Part shown: positions 52,479 to 60,062 of the stretch, piece by piece
How the letters are laid out: each line of letters starts with the position of its first letter
How positions within the stretch are numbered: the first letter of the stretch is position 1
NCBI RefSeq assembly: GCF_014353015.1
Contig: NZ_CP060704.1
Location: 2,877,001 to 2,941,000, forward strand
DNA from: Chitinimonas koreensis
GTDB lineage: Bacteria > Pseudomonadota > Gammaproteobacteria > Burkholderiales > Chitinimonadaceae
Direction: 5' to 3'
Length of the DNA stretch: 64,000 bases
The notes under the pieces: model-generated
Database searches by the model: none
What the model saw: the letters and a program-made list of their open reading frames with translations, nothing else
Told to the model about the DNA's origin: nothing
Position numbers and translations under genes: made by a program

Positions 52479-53072
52479 ATGCTGCTCGCCTTCATCGTCG
52501 CCACCACCGTCATCAGCCTGGTCCCCGGCCCCTCGATGGCCATCATCGTCATGAACACCGCCCGGCGCGGCCTGCCGCAGGGCATCCGGACCATCGCCGG
52601 CGCCGTGCTGGCCGACGCCGTGCTGCTGCTGGTCGCACTGTCGGGCGTCGGCGCCCTGCTCCATGCCTCGGCCCGGGCCTTCGCCGTGCTCAAGTGGCTG
52701 GGCGTGGCCTACCTGCTCTACCTGGGCATCCAGCAGCTGCGCAGCCGGCCGGCCGCCACGGCGGCGGCGCCGGCCCGGCAGGAGGGCAGCGCCTTCCTGC
52801 AGGGGCTCGGCACCACCCTGCTCAATCCGAAGATCATCGGCTTCCTGATCGTCTACTTCCCGCAGTTCCTCGATCCGCAGCGCAGCGCCTTCGACCAGTT
52901 GCTGCTGCTGGGGCCGCTGTTCCTGCTGGTGGTCTTCCTGGTGTTCCTGCTGTGCGCGCTGGCCGCCCGCGGCATCGCCGGCCTGCTGGCGACGCCGCGC
53001 GGCCAGGCCGGGCTGCAGCGCATCTCGGGGCTGTCGCTGATCGGCTGCGGCGCCTACGCGGCGGCGACCTGA
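52479..53072 (+). CDS. LysE/RhtB family amino acid exporter
   Basis: 197-residue membrane protein with about six helices. VPGPSMAIIVMNTARRGLPQG is the LysE/RhtB signature; LLNPKIIGFLIVYFPQFLDP is the second conserved block. It exports amino acids or small derivatives; substrate unknown. Its length is slightly short of the 205-residue average. Downstream of the DUF2000 gene, convergent with LysR (6-base gap). Confidence 0.9.
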   Translation: MLLAFIVATTVISLVPGPSMAIIVMNTARRGLPQGIRTIAGAVLADAVLLLVALSGVGALLHASARAFAVLKWLGVAYLLYLGIQQLRSRPAATAAAPARQEGSAFLQGLGTTLLNPKIIGFLIVYFPQFLDPQRSAFDQLLLLGPLFLLVVFLVFLLCALAARGIAGLLATPRGQAGLQRISGLSLIGCGAYAAAT

Positions 53073-53078
53073 GGCCGG

Positions 53079-53987
53079 CTAGACGTAACGGCCCGGATCG
53101 CGGCCGAACGCTTCGGCCAGGTAGTCGACCAGCACCCGCACCGCCGGCATCAGCCCGCGCCGGTGCGGGTAGACCAGCTGCATGAAGCCGCCCGGCAACT
53201 GCCAGTCGGGCAGCAGCCGCACCAGCGTGCCGGCCGCCAGTTCCTCGCTGCAGTAGGGCTCGGGCAACATGGTGACGCCGAGGCCATGCAGCGCCGCGGC
53301 CTTGCGCAGGCCGAAATCCTCGACCGCCAGCCGCGGCTCCAGCGCGATCTCCTCGACCTGGCCGTCCGCCGCGGTGAAGCGCCAGTGCACGCGGCGGTCG
53401 GCCTCGATCGCGCCGAGCGCCGGCAACTGCGCCAGGTCGGCCGGCTGGCGGATGCGCACGCCGGCCAGCAGGCTCGGCGCCATCACCAGCGCCGCGCGCG
53501 CCGGCCGCAGCCGGCGGGTGACCAGCGACGGATCCTCGTCGCCGGGAATCCGCACCCGCAGCGCGACGTCGATGCCCTCCTCCAAGAGGTCGACCCGCCG
53601 GTTGGTCATCACCAGCTCGAGCCGCACCTGCGGATAGGCCGCCAGGAAGCCCGGCAGCATCTGGGTCAGCTCGCTCTCCACCAGCGCCACCGGGCAGGAC
53701 ACCCGCACCCGGCCGCGCGGCGCGGCGCTCATCTGCGCCACCGTCTCCTCGGCCGCGTCGGCCTCGAGCAGCATGGCCTGGCAATGGCGGTAGTAGCGCT
53801 CGCCGACCTCGGTCAGCACCAGCTTGCGGGTGGTGCGCTGCAATAGCCGCGCGCCGAGCCGCGCTTCCAGCACGGCCACCCGGCGCGACAGCCGCGACTT
53901 GGGGATGCCCAGCAGCCGCCCGGCCGCGGCGAAGCCGCCGGATTCGACCACCCGGGCGAAATACATCAGCTCGTTCAGATCCTGCAT
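53079..53987 (-). CDS. LysR family transcriptional regulator
   Basis: 302 residues. HTH LNELMYFARVVESGGFAAAG, RLLGIPKSRLSRRVAVLEARLGARL and the effector domain with RGRVRVSCPVALVESELTQM. The C-terminal half has LEPRLAVEDFGLRKAAALHGLGVTMLPE, characteristic of the DNA-binding transcriptional regulators of the YafC/YhjC type. Divergent from azoR across 128 bases; that gap holds a palindrome suited to LysR binding. ATG 53987 is chosen; GAGG lies upstream. Confidence 0.92.
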   Translation of the reverse strand: MQDLNELMYFARVVESGGFAAAGRLLGIPKSRLSRRVAVLEARLGARLLQRTTRKLVLTEVGERYYRHCQAMLLEADAAEETVAQMSAAPRGRVRVSCPVALVESELTQMLPGFLAAYPQVRLELVMTNRRVDLLEEGIDVALRVRIPGDEDPSLVTRRLRPARAALVMAPSLLAGVRIRQPADLAQLPALGAIEADRRVHWRFTAADGQVEEIALEPRLAVEDFGLRKAAALHGLGVTMLPEPYCSEELAAGTLVRLLPDWQLPGGFMQLVYPHRRGLMPAVRVLVDYLAEAFGRDPGRYV

Positions 53988-54006
53988 GACCACCTCATCG
54001 TCCCAT

Positions 54007-54050
54007 CAATGGAACGAACTATCGCATTTTTGCCGTCTAGTTCGCCATTG
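54007..54050. promoter_or_regulatory. LysR-type palindrome between lysR and azoR
   Basis: CGAACTA (54015-54021) and TAGTTCG (54038-54044) are perfect inverted arms 16 bases apart; outside them CAATGG (54007) and CCATTG (54045-54050) extend the symmetry. This is a likely regulator/activator site for the divergent pair. Confidence 0.6.
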
Positions 54051-54115
54051 GGCGGATCAATAGGATGACGTTCAAGACGACCGCCACCGTGGCGGCCCCG
54101 CACAGGAGAACGATC

Positions 54116-54730
54116 ATGAAGCTGCTGCACCTCGATTCCAGCATCCTCGGCGACGCCTCGGCCTCGCGCCAACTGACCCGCGACGTGGTGAACGCCTGGC
54201 GCGCCGCCGACCCGGCCGTGCAGGTGAGCTACCGCGACCTGGCCGCCGATTCGCTGCCGCCGCTGTCGGGTGGCAGCCTGGCCGCCAACGGCACCCCGGC
54301 CGAGCTGCGCGACGCCGCGCAACGCCACGAGGCCGGCCTGTCGGACGCGATCATGGGCGAATTCCTGGCCGCCGACGCCGTCGTGATCGGCGCGCCGATG
54401 TACAACTTCTCGGTGCCGAGCCAGCTCAAGGCCTGGATCGACCGCATCGCGGTGGCCGGCAAGACCTTCCGCTACGGCGCCAACGGTCCCGAGGGCCTGG
54501 TCGGCGGCAAGCAGGTGGTGATCGTGTCGACCGCCGGCGGCAAGCACGCCGGCCAACCCTCGGGCCAGGCGCACGAGGACTACCTGAAGTTCGTGCTCGG
54601 CTTCCTCGGCATCACCGACATCAAAGTGATCCGCGCCGAAGGCCTGGCGATGGGCCCGGAAGCGCGCGAAGCCGCCTTCGCCGCCGCGCGCGGGCAGATC
54701 GCCGATGCGTTCGATACCGCGGCGGCCTGA
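54116..54730 (+). CDS. azoR: FMN-dependent NADH-azoreductase
   Basis: 204-residue flavodoxin-like quinone/azo reductase (AzoR/AcpD). MKLLHLDSSILGDASASRQL binds the FMN phosphate; PMYNFSVPSQLKAWIDRI, VAGKTFRYGANGPEGLVGGK and the STAGGKHA/HEDYLKFVLGFLGI blocks are diagnostic. Cytoplasmic two-electron reductase for quinones and azo dyes, often induced by electrophiles through a divergent LysR, the arrangement seen here. RBS AGGAG before ATG 54116. Intact. Confidence 0.94.
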   Translation: MKLLHLDSSILGDASASRQLTRDVVNAWRAADPAVQVSYRDLAADSLPPLSGGSLAANGTPAELRDAAQRHEAGLSDAIMGEFLAADAVVIGAPMYNFSVPSQLKAWIDRIAVAGKTFRYGANGPEGLVGGKQVVIVSTAGGKHAGQPSGQAHEDYLKFVLGFLGITDIKVIRAEGLAMGPEAREAAFAAARGQIADAFDTAAA

Positions 54731-54783
54731 TCGGCGGGCCCGCTCTTCCGCCTCCCTGGACCAGACGGCGCTGACGCTGGCAA

Positions 54784-54820
54784 GCCCCTCTCCATGACAG
54801 GAGAGGGGTCAGGATGAGGG
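54784..54820 (+). repeat. GAGAGGGG-type intergenic repeat, single copy
   Basis: CCCCTCTCC (54785-54793) pairs with GGAGAGGGG (54800-54808), followed by TCAGGATGAGGG. It matches the repeat pair at 30791-30937 in sequence and in being intergenic. Confidence 0.65.
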
Positions 54821-54913
54821 CGGGTTCTACGAAGTACAGTCCATCGTCCAGCCCCTGCGCTCCGCAAACGAGAGAAGTGGAGCGGCAACCGGAGGTCAGG
54901 CGCTAGTCCCCAG

Positions 54914-54939
54914 AGCCCCGCGATAAGCGGGGCTTTTTG
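54914..54939 (+). terminator. Terminator upstream of the kdp promoter
   Basis: AGCCCCGC (54914-54921) pairs with GCGGGGCT (54927-54934), followed by a run of T. A strong intrinsic terminator that would insulate kdp from azoR read-through. Confidence 0.88.
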
Positions 54940-54965
54940 TCGTCTGGCAGCGCTGACAGGTCGTC

Positions 54966-55014
54966 TTTACGCATTCTTTACACCCCCTCCCGCTATCTGG
55001 ACACCGTCTTTACG
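54966..55014 (+). promoter_or_regulatory. KdpE-box-like direct repeats before the kdp operon
   Basis: TTTACG (54966-54971) and TTTACA (54977-54982) lie exactly 11 bases apart, the arrangement of the E. coli KdpE site (TTTATA, 5 bases, TTTACA). A third TTTACG lies at 55009-55014. The start of the first kdp-region reading frame is 56 bases further on. Confidence 0.65.
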
Positions 55015-55069
55015 CCCCTTCCCTAGCATCCGGCTTGTTCTCATTCCTCGCTCAAATCGGAGTGCCGTC

Positions 55070-55165
55070 ATGGAAATGCTCATCCTGCTGTTGATCCCGG
55101 TATTCGGTGCGGCGCTGCTCGCGCTGATCACCGGTTGCCGCCGCCTCGAGGGGTCGACCAAGTGA
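55070..55165 (+). CDS. Small membrane-type peptide upstream of kdpF
   Basis: 31-residue reading frame starting MEMLILLLIPVFGAALLALI and ending CRRLEGSTK. One predicted hydrophobic helix. GGAG lies before ATG 55070. Its TGA overlaps the kdpF GTG (GTGA). It is not KdpF itself, which follows, and may be an extra small subunit or regulator. Conservation is unknown to me. Confidence 0.55.
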   Translation: MEMLILLLIPVFGAALLALITGCRRLEGSTK

Positions 55166-55266
55166 ACCTCGACCTCGAATGGATCTACTGGCTGTCCGGT
55201 GGCCTCGCCACCGGGCTGTTCGTCTACTTGTGCTATGCGCTGTTCAACGCCGAGGAGGTCGCATGA
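55162..55266 (+). CDS. kdpF: KdpF, small subunit of the potassium-transporting ATPase
   Basis: 34-residue peptide of one transmembrane helix, WIYWLSGGLATGLFVYLCYALF, ending NAEEVA. The ending YALFNAEEV is the KdpF hallmark. Starts with GTG overlapping the preceding TGA and ends in ATGA shared with kdpA, so translation is coupled. KdpF stabilises the KdpFABC complex. Confidence 0.8.
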   Translation: MNLDLEWIYWLSGGLATGLFVYLCYALFNAEEVA

Positions 55267-57063
55267 ACGCTTCGCCCATCCTCCAGCTCGGCCTGTTCCT
55301 GGTCGTGCTGTTCGCGCTGGCATGGCCGCTGGGGCGCTACCTGACGGCCGTGCTCGACGGCCGGCTGTCGACCCGCTTCGCCTGGCTCGGCGCGATCGAG
55401 CGCGGCGTCTGCCGCCTGATCGGCGCCGACCCGGCCGAAGACATGCCGTGGTGGCGCTACGCGATCGCCATCGTGCTGTTCAACCTGTGCGGCGTGCTCG
55501 CCGTCTATGCGCTGCAGCGCCTGCAGGCCGGCCTGCCGCTCAATCCGGCCGGCATGGCCAACGTCGAGGCCGGCTCGGCCTTCAACACCGCGGTCTCTTT
55601 CGTCACCAACACCAACTGGCAGGGCTACGGGGCGAGGCGACCATGAGCTACCTCACCCAGATGGCGGCGCTGGCGGTGCAGAACTTCCTGTCCGCAGCCA
55701 CCGGCGTGGCCGTCGCCGCAGCCCTGATCCGCAGCTTCGCGCGCCGCTCCGCCGCCGGCATCGGCAATGCCTGGCTCGACCTGGGCCGCATCACCGCCTA
55801 TGTGCTGCTGCCCCTGTCCTTCCTGCTCGCGCTGTTCCTGGTCGGTCAAGGCGTGATCCAGAACTTCGACGCTTACAAGGAAGTGAAGCTGATCGAGCCG
55901 GTCGCCTACCAGGTGGCCAAGACCGGCGCCGACGGCCAGCCGGTGCTGGACGCCGCGGGCAAGCCGGTGATGGAAGACGTGAAGAGCGAAACCCAAACCC
56001 TGGCCATGGGCCCGGTCGCCTCGCAGGAAGCCATCAAGATGCTGGGCACCAACGGCGGCGGCTTCTTCAACGCCAACTCGGCTCACCCCTACGAGAACCC
56101 GACCGGCGCCAGCAACTTCGCCCAGATGCTGGCCATCTTCCTGATTCCGGCCGCGCTGTGCTTCGTGTTCGGCGCCCAGGTCGGCGACCTGCGCCAGGGC
56201 CTGGCAGTGCTGGCGGCGATGACGACGATCTTCGCCGCGCTGTACGGCGTGGTGGTCTGGTCCGAATCGCACGCCAACCCGGTGCTGACTTCGCTGGGCA
56301 TGGATGCGCGGGCCGGCGACAGCCCGGCCGGCAATCTCGAGGGCAAGGAAACGCGCTTCGGCGTGGTGGCGTCCAGCCTGTTCGCCACCATCACGACGGC
56401 AGCCAGCTGCGGTGCGGTCAACACCATGCACGACAGCCTGATGCCGCTGGGCGGCGGCGCCGTGATGTGGCTGATGCAGCTCGGCGAAGTGGTGTTCGGC
56501 GGAGTCGGCTCCGGTCTCTACGGCATGCTGGTGTTCGCCATCCTGGCGGTGTTCCTGGCCGGCCTGATGATCGGCCGCACGCCGAGTACCTGGGCAAGAA
56601 GATCGAGAGCTTCGAGATGAAGATGGTGTCGCTGGCCATCCTGATCACCCCGCTGCTGGTGCTCGGCGGCACGGCGGTCGCGGTGCTGACGCCGGCCGCG
56701 CTGTCCAGCCTGTGGAACCCCGGCGCGCACGGCTTCAGCGAGACGCTGTACGCCTTCAGCTCGGCCGCCAACAACAACGGTTCGGCCTTCGCCGGGCTGT
56801 CGGCCAACACGCCGTTCTACAACATCGCGCTCGGCATCGCCGTCTGGTTCGGCCGCTTCGTTCCCATCGTCGCGGTGCTCGCCATCGCCGGCAGCCTGGC
56901 GCGCAAGCCCCGGCTGGCGGTATCGGCCGGCACCATGCCGACGCACGGCCCGCTGTTCGTGGTCCTGCTGATCGGCTCGGTGATGATCGTCGGTGCGCTG
57001 ACCTACATTCCGGCCCTGGCCCTGGGTCCGGTCGTCGAACACCTGCAACTGTTCGGTCGCTGA
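55263..57063 (+). pseudogene. kdpA: Potassium-transporting ATPase subunit KdpA (two frameshifts)
   Basis: Membrane subunit forming the K+ channel-like pathway of KdpFABC. Selectivity-filter blocks: NTNWQGYG-GEATMSYLTQM, LGTNGGGFFNANSAHPYENP, TAASCGAVNTMHDSLMPLGG and SSAANNNGSAFAGLSANTPF. One G is lost at 55629-55632 and one C at 56582-56583, each breaking the frame; adding both gives about 600 residues in one frame, and all filter motifs are kept. ATG 55263 overlaps kdpF. Probably sequencing deletions, not loss of function. Confidence 0.93.
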
Positions 57064-57073
57064 GGAGAGGGCC

Positions 57074-59202
57074 ATGAACGATATGAACAAACAACTGCAT
57101 TCCCAAGCCGAGACGCACGCCGCGCACACCGCTGCACGGACCTTGCCGCTGTTCGACCCCGCGCTGGTCCGTCCGGCCATCGCCGAATCGTTCCGCAAGC
57201 TGTCGCCGCGCGCCCAGTTCCGCAACCCGGTGATGTTCGTGGTCTGGATCGGCAGCGCGCTCACCACCGTACTGGGCATCCATGCCCTGGGCGGCCACGG
57301 CGAGGCGCCGGCCGGCTTCATCTTCGCGGTCGCCGCCTGGCTGTGGTTCACCGTGCTGTTCGCCAACTTCGCCGAGGCGCTGGCCGAGGGCCGCGGCAAG
57401 GCCCAGGCCGCCGCGCTGCGCGGCAGCCGCAAGAACGTGGTGGCCAAGAAGCTGGCCGAACCGCGCCGCGATGCCAAGGTCACCGTGCTCGATTCCGCCA
57501 GCCTGCGCCGCGGCGATCTGGTGCTGGTCGAGGCCGGCGATACCGTGCCGGCCGACGCCGAGGTGCTCGAAGGCGTGGCCTCGGTCGACGAATCGGCCAT
57601 CACCGGCGAATCGGCCCCGGTGATCCGCGAATCGGGCGGCGACTTCTCGGCCATCACCGGCGGCACCCGGGTGCTCAGCGACTGGCTGGTGGCACGCGTC
57701 AGCGCCAACCCCGGCGAGGCCTTCCTCGACCGCATGATCGCCATGGTGGAAGGCGCCAAGCGCAAGAAGACGCCGAACGAGATCGCGCTGACCATCCTCC
57801 TGGTGGCGCTGACGCTGGTGTTCCTGCTGGCTACCGTCACCCTGCTGCCGTTCTCGTTCTACAGCGTGCAGGCGGCCGGCGCCGGCAGCCCGGTGAGCAT
57901 CACCGTGCTGGTGGCGCTGCTGGTCTGCCTGATCCCGACCACCATCGGCGGCCTGTTGAGCGCCATCGGCGTGGCCGGCATGAGCCGGATGATGCAGGCC
58001 AACGTGATCGCCACCAGCGGCCGCGCGGTCGAGGCGGCCGGCGACGTCGACGTGCTGCTGCTGGACAAGACCGGCACCATCACGCTCGGCAACCGCCAGG
58101 CCAGCGCCTTCCTGCCGGCGCCCAACCTGTCGGACCGCGAACTGGCCGACGCGGCCCAGCTCGCCTCGCTGGCCGACGAGACGCCGGAAGGCCGCTCCAT
58201 CGTGGTGCTGGCCAAGGAGAAGTTCGGCCTGCGCGGCCGCGAGCTGCACGATGCGCATTTCCTGCCTTCAGCGCCCAGACCCGCATGTCCGGCGTCGACA
58301 TCCGCGACTCGGCCGGTACGATGCGGTCCATCCGCAAGGGTGCGAGCGATGCGGTGCGCGACCATGTCGAGGCCCAGGGCGGCCACTTCCCGCCGGCCGT
58401 GCGCGAGCTGGTCGACCAGGTGGCGCGCCGCGGCGGCACGCCGCTGGTGGTGGCCGACGGCAACCAAGTGCTCGGCGTGATCGAGCTCAAGGACATCGTC
58501 AAGGGCGGCATCAAGGAACGTTTCGCCGAACTGCGCCGGATGGGCATCAAGACCGTCATGATCACCGGCGACAACCGGCTGACCGCCGCCGCCATCGCCG
58601 CCGAGGCCGGCGTCGACGACTTCCTGGCCGAGGCCCGGCCCGAGGACAAGCTCAAGCTGATCCGCGACACCCAGGCCGAGGGCAAGCTGGTGGCGATGAC
58701 CGGCGACGGCACCAACGACGCGCCGGCGCTGGCCCAGGCCGACGTGGCGGTGGCGATGAACAGCGGCACCCAGGCCGCCAAGGAAGCCGGCAACATGGTC
58801 GACCTCGACAGCAATCCGACCAAGCTGATCGAGATCGTCGAGACCGGCAAGCAGATGCTGATGACGCGCGGCGCGCTGACCACCTTCTCGGTGGCCAACG
58901 ACGTGGCCAAGTACTTCGCCATCATCCCGGCCGCCTTCGCCACCACCTATCCGCAGCTCAAGGTGCTCGACGTGATGGCGCTGAACAGCCCGGCCTCGGC
59001 CATCCTGTCGGCGGTGATCTTCAACGCGCTGGTCATCGTCGCGCTGATCCCGCTGGCCCTGAAGGGCGTCAAGTACCGCGCGCTCGGCGCCGGCCTGCTG
59101 CTGCGGCGCAACCTGCTGGTCTACGGACTGGGCGGGCTGATCGTCCCCTTCGTCGGCATCAAGCTGATCGATGTGGTACTGGGCCTGCTCGGGGCCGCAT
59201 GA
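57074..59202 (+). pseudogene. kdpB: Potassium-transporting ATPase ATP-binding subunit KdpB (frameshifted)
   Basis: P-type ATPase catalytic subunit driving KdpA. TGES actuator in SAITGESAPVI, phosphorylated Asp331 in LLLDKTGTITLGN, KGASDAVRDHV nucleotide region, MITGDNRLTAAAIAAEAGVD and MTGDGTNDAPALAQADV hinge, then three C-terminal helices. One base is lost at about 58265 (CTGCC|TTC): HDAHFLP ends one frame and FSAQTRMSGVDI resumes. Restored length about 709 residues. It begins 10 bases after kdpA with GAGGAG. Probably a sequencing deletion. Confidence 0.94.
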
Positions 59203-59301
59203 GCGCTGGGACGGCCTGCTGCAGGCAGGCCGTCCGCGCGGCCCGATCCCCTCCATCCCGATGTGCAGGCTGCCGAGGCGCCGCCTGCAAGGAGCACCAC
59301 C

Positions 59302-59892
59302 ATGAAATCCCTGATCCGCCCCGCCCTGTCGCTGTTCCTGCTGCTCAGCGTCGTGACCGGCCTCGCCTACCCCGCCGCCGTGACCGGCGCGGCTCGCCTG
59401 CTGTTCCCCGCCGAGGCGGCCGGCAGCCTGGTCGAACGCAACGGCACGGTGGTCGGCAGCTCGCTGATCGGCCAATCGTTCAGCGGCCCGACCTACTTCT
59501 GGAGCCGGCCGTCGGCCACCGGGCCGATACCGGACAACGCGGCCGCCTCCAGCGGCTCCAACTACGGCCCGCTGCACCCGGCGCTGGCCGAGGCCGTCAA
59601 GGGCCGCGTCGAGCAGTTGCGCGCCGCGCATCCCGACCAGCACGGACCGGTGCCGGCCGACCTGGCGACGGCGTCGGCCTCGGGCCTGGACCCGCACATC
59701 TCGCCGGCCGCCGCCTACTACCAGATCGAACGGGTGGCCAAGGCCCGCGGCATGACGCCGCTGGCGGTGAAAACCCTGGTGGACCGCCATATCGAATACC
59801 CGAGCTGGCGCATCTTCGGCGACCGCACGGTCAACGTGCTCGAGCTGAACCTGGCACTGGACGAGCTGGCGATGAGCCGCCGCGGCGCATAA
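59302..59892 (+). CDS. kdpC: Potassium-transporting ATPase subunit KdpC
   Basis: 196-residue periplasm-facing subunit with one N-terminal helix (LSLFLLLSVVTGLAYPAAVT). KdpC motifs: GSSLIGQSFSGPTYFWSRPS, NYGPLHPALAEAV, ASASGLDPHISPAAAYYQIERVAKARG and LVDRHIEYPSWRIFGDRTVNVLELNLAL. Intact. Downstream of kdpB by 99 bases; followed by a stable hairpin and kdpD. Confidence 0.95.
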   Translation: MKSLIRPALSLFLLLSVVTGLAYPAAVTGAARLLFPAEAAGSLVERNGTVVGSSLIGQSFSGPTYFWSRPSATGPIPDNAAASSGSNYGPLHPALAEAVKGRVEQLRAAHPDQHGPVPADLATASASGLDPHISPAAAYYQIERVAKARGMTPLAVKTLVDRHIEYPSWRIFGDRTVNVLELNLALDELAMSRRGA

Positions 59893-59914
59893 TGCCGCGC
59901 AATGCCGGTTAGAT

Positions 59915-59963
59915 CGGCCTCGGCCGCGAACGGTCGCCCGCGTACCGTTCGCGGCCGAGGCCG
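59915..59963 (+). other. Long hairpin between kdpC and kdpD
   Basis: A 20-base arm (59915-59934), CGGCCTCGGCCGCGAACGGT, is perfectly inverted at 59944-59963 with a 9-base loop and no T run. It could protect kdpFABC mRNA or partly terminate it, lowering kdpDE expression. Confidence 0.7.
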
Positions 59964-60062
59964 TTCCGACGCCGGCCGGCCCGCCTGGATGGGCATGGCT
60001 ACGCTCGGCGCCGGGCGGCCCTGCCCTGCTTCCTACCCTACCCACTCGAATCCGATGCCGCC

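Larger units (their letters stand above)
54731..55069. other. Intergenic region between azoR and kdp
   Basis: 339 bases: the GAGAGGGG-type repeat at 54784-54820, a terminator at 54914-54939, then KdpE-like direct repeats (54966-55014) and a probable kdp promoter. No RNA gene or longer reading frame was recognised. Confidence 0.6.
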
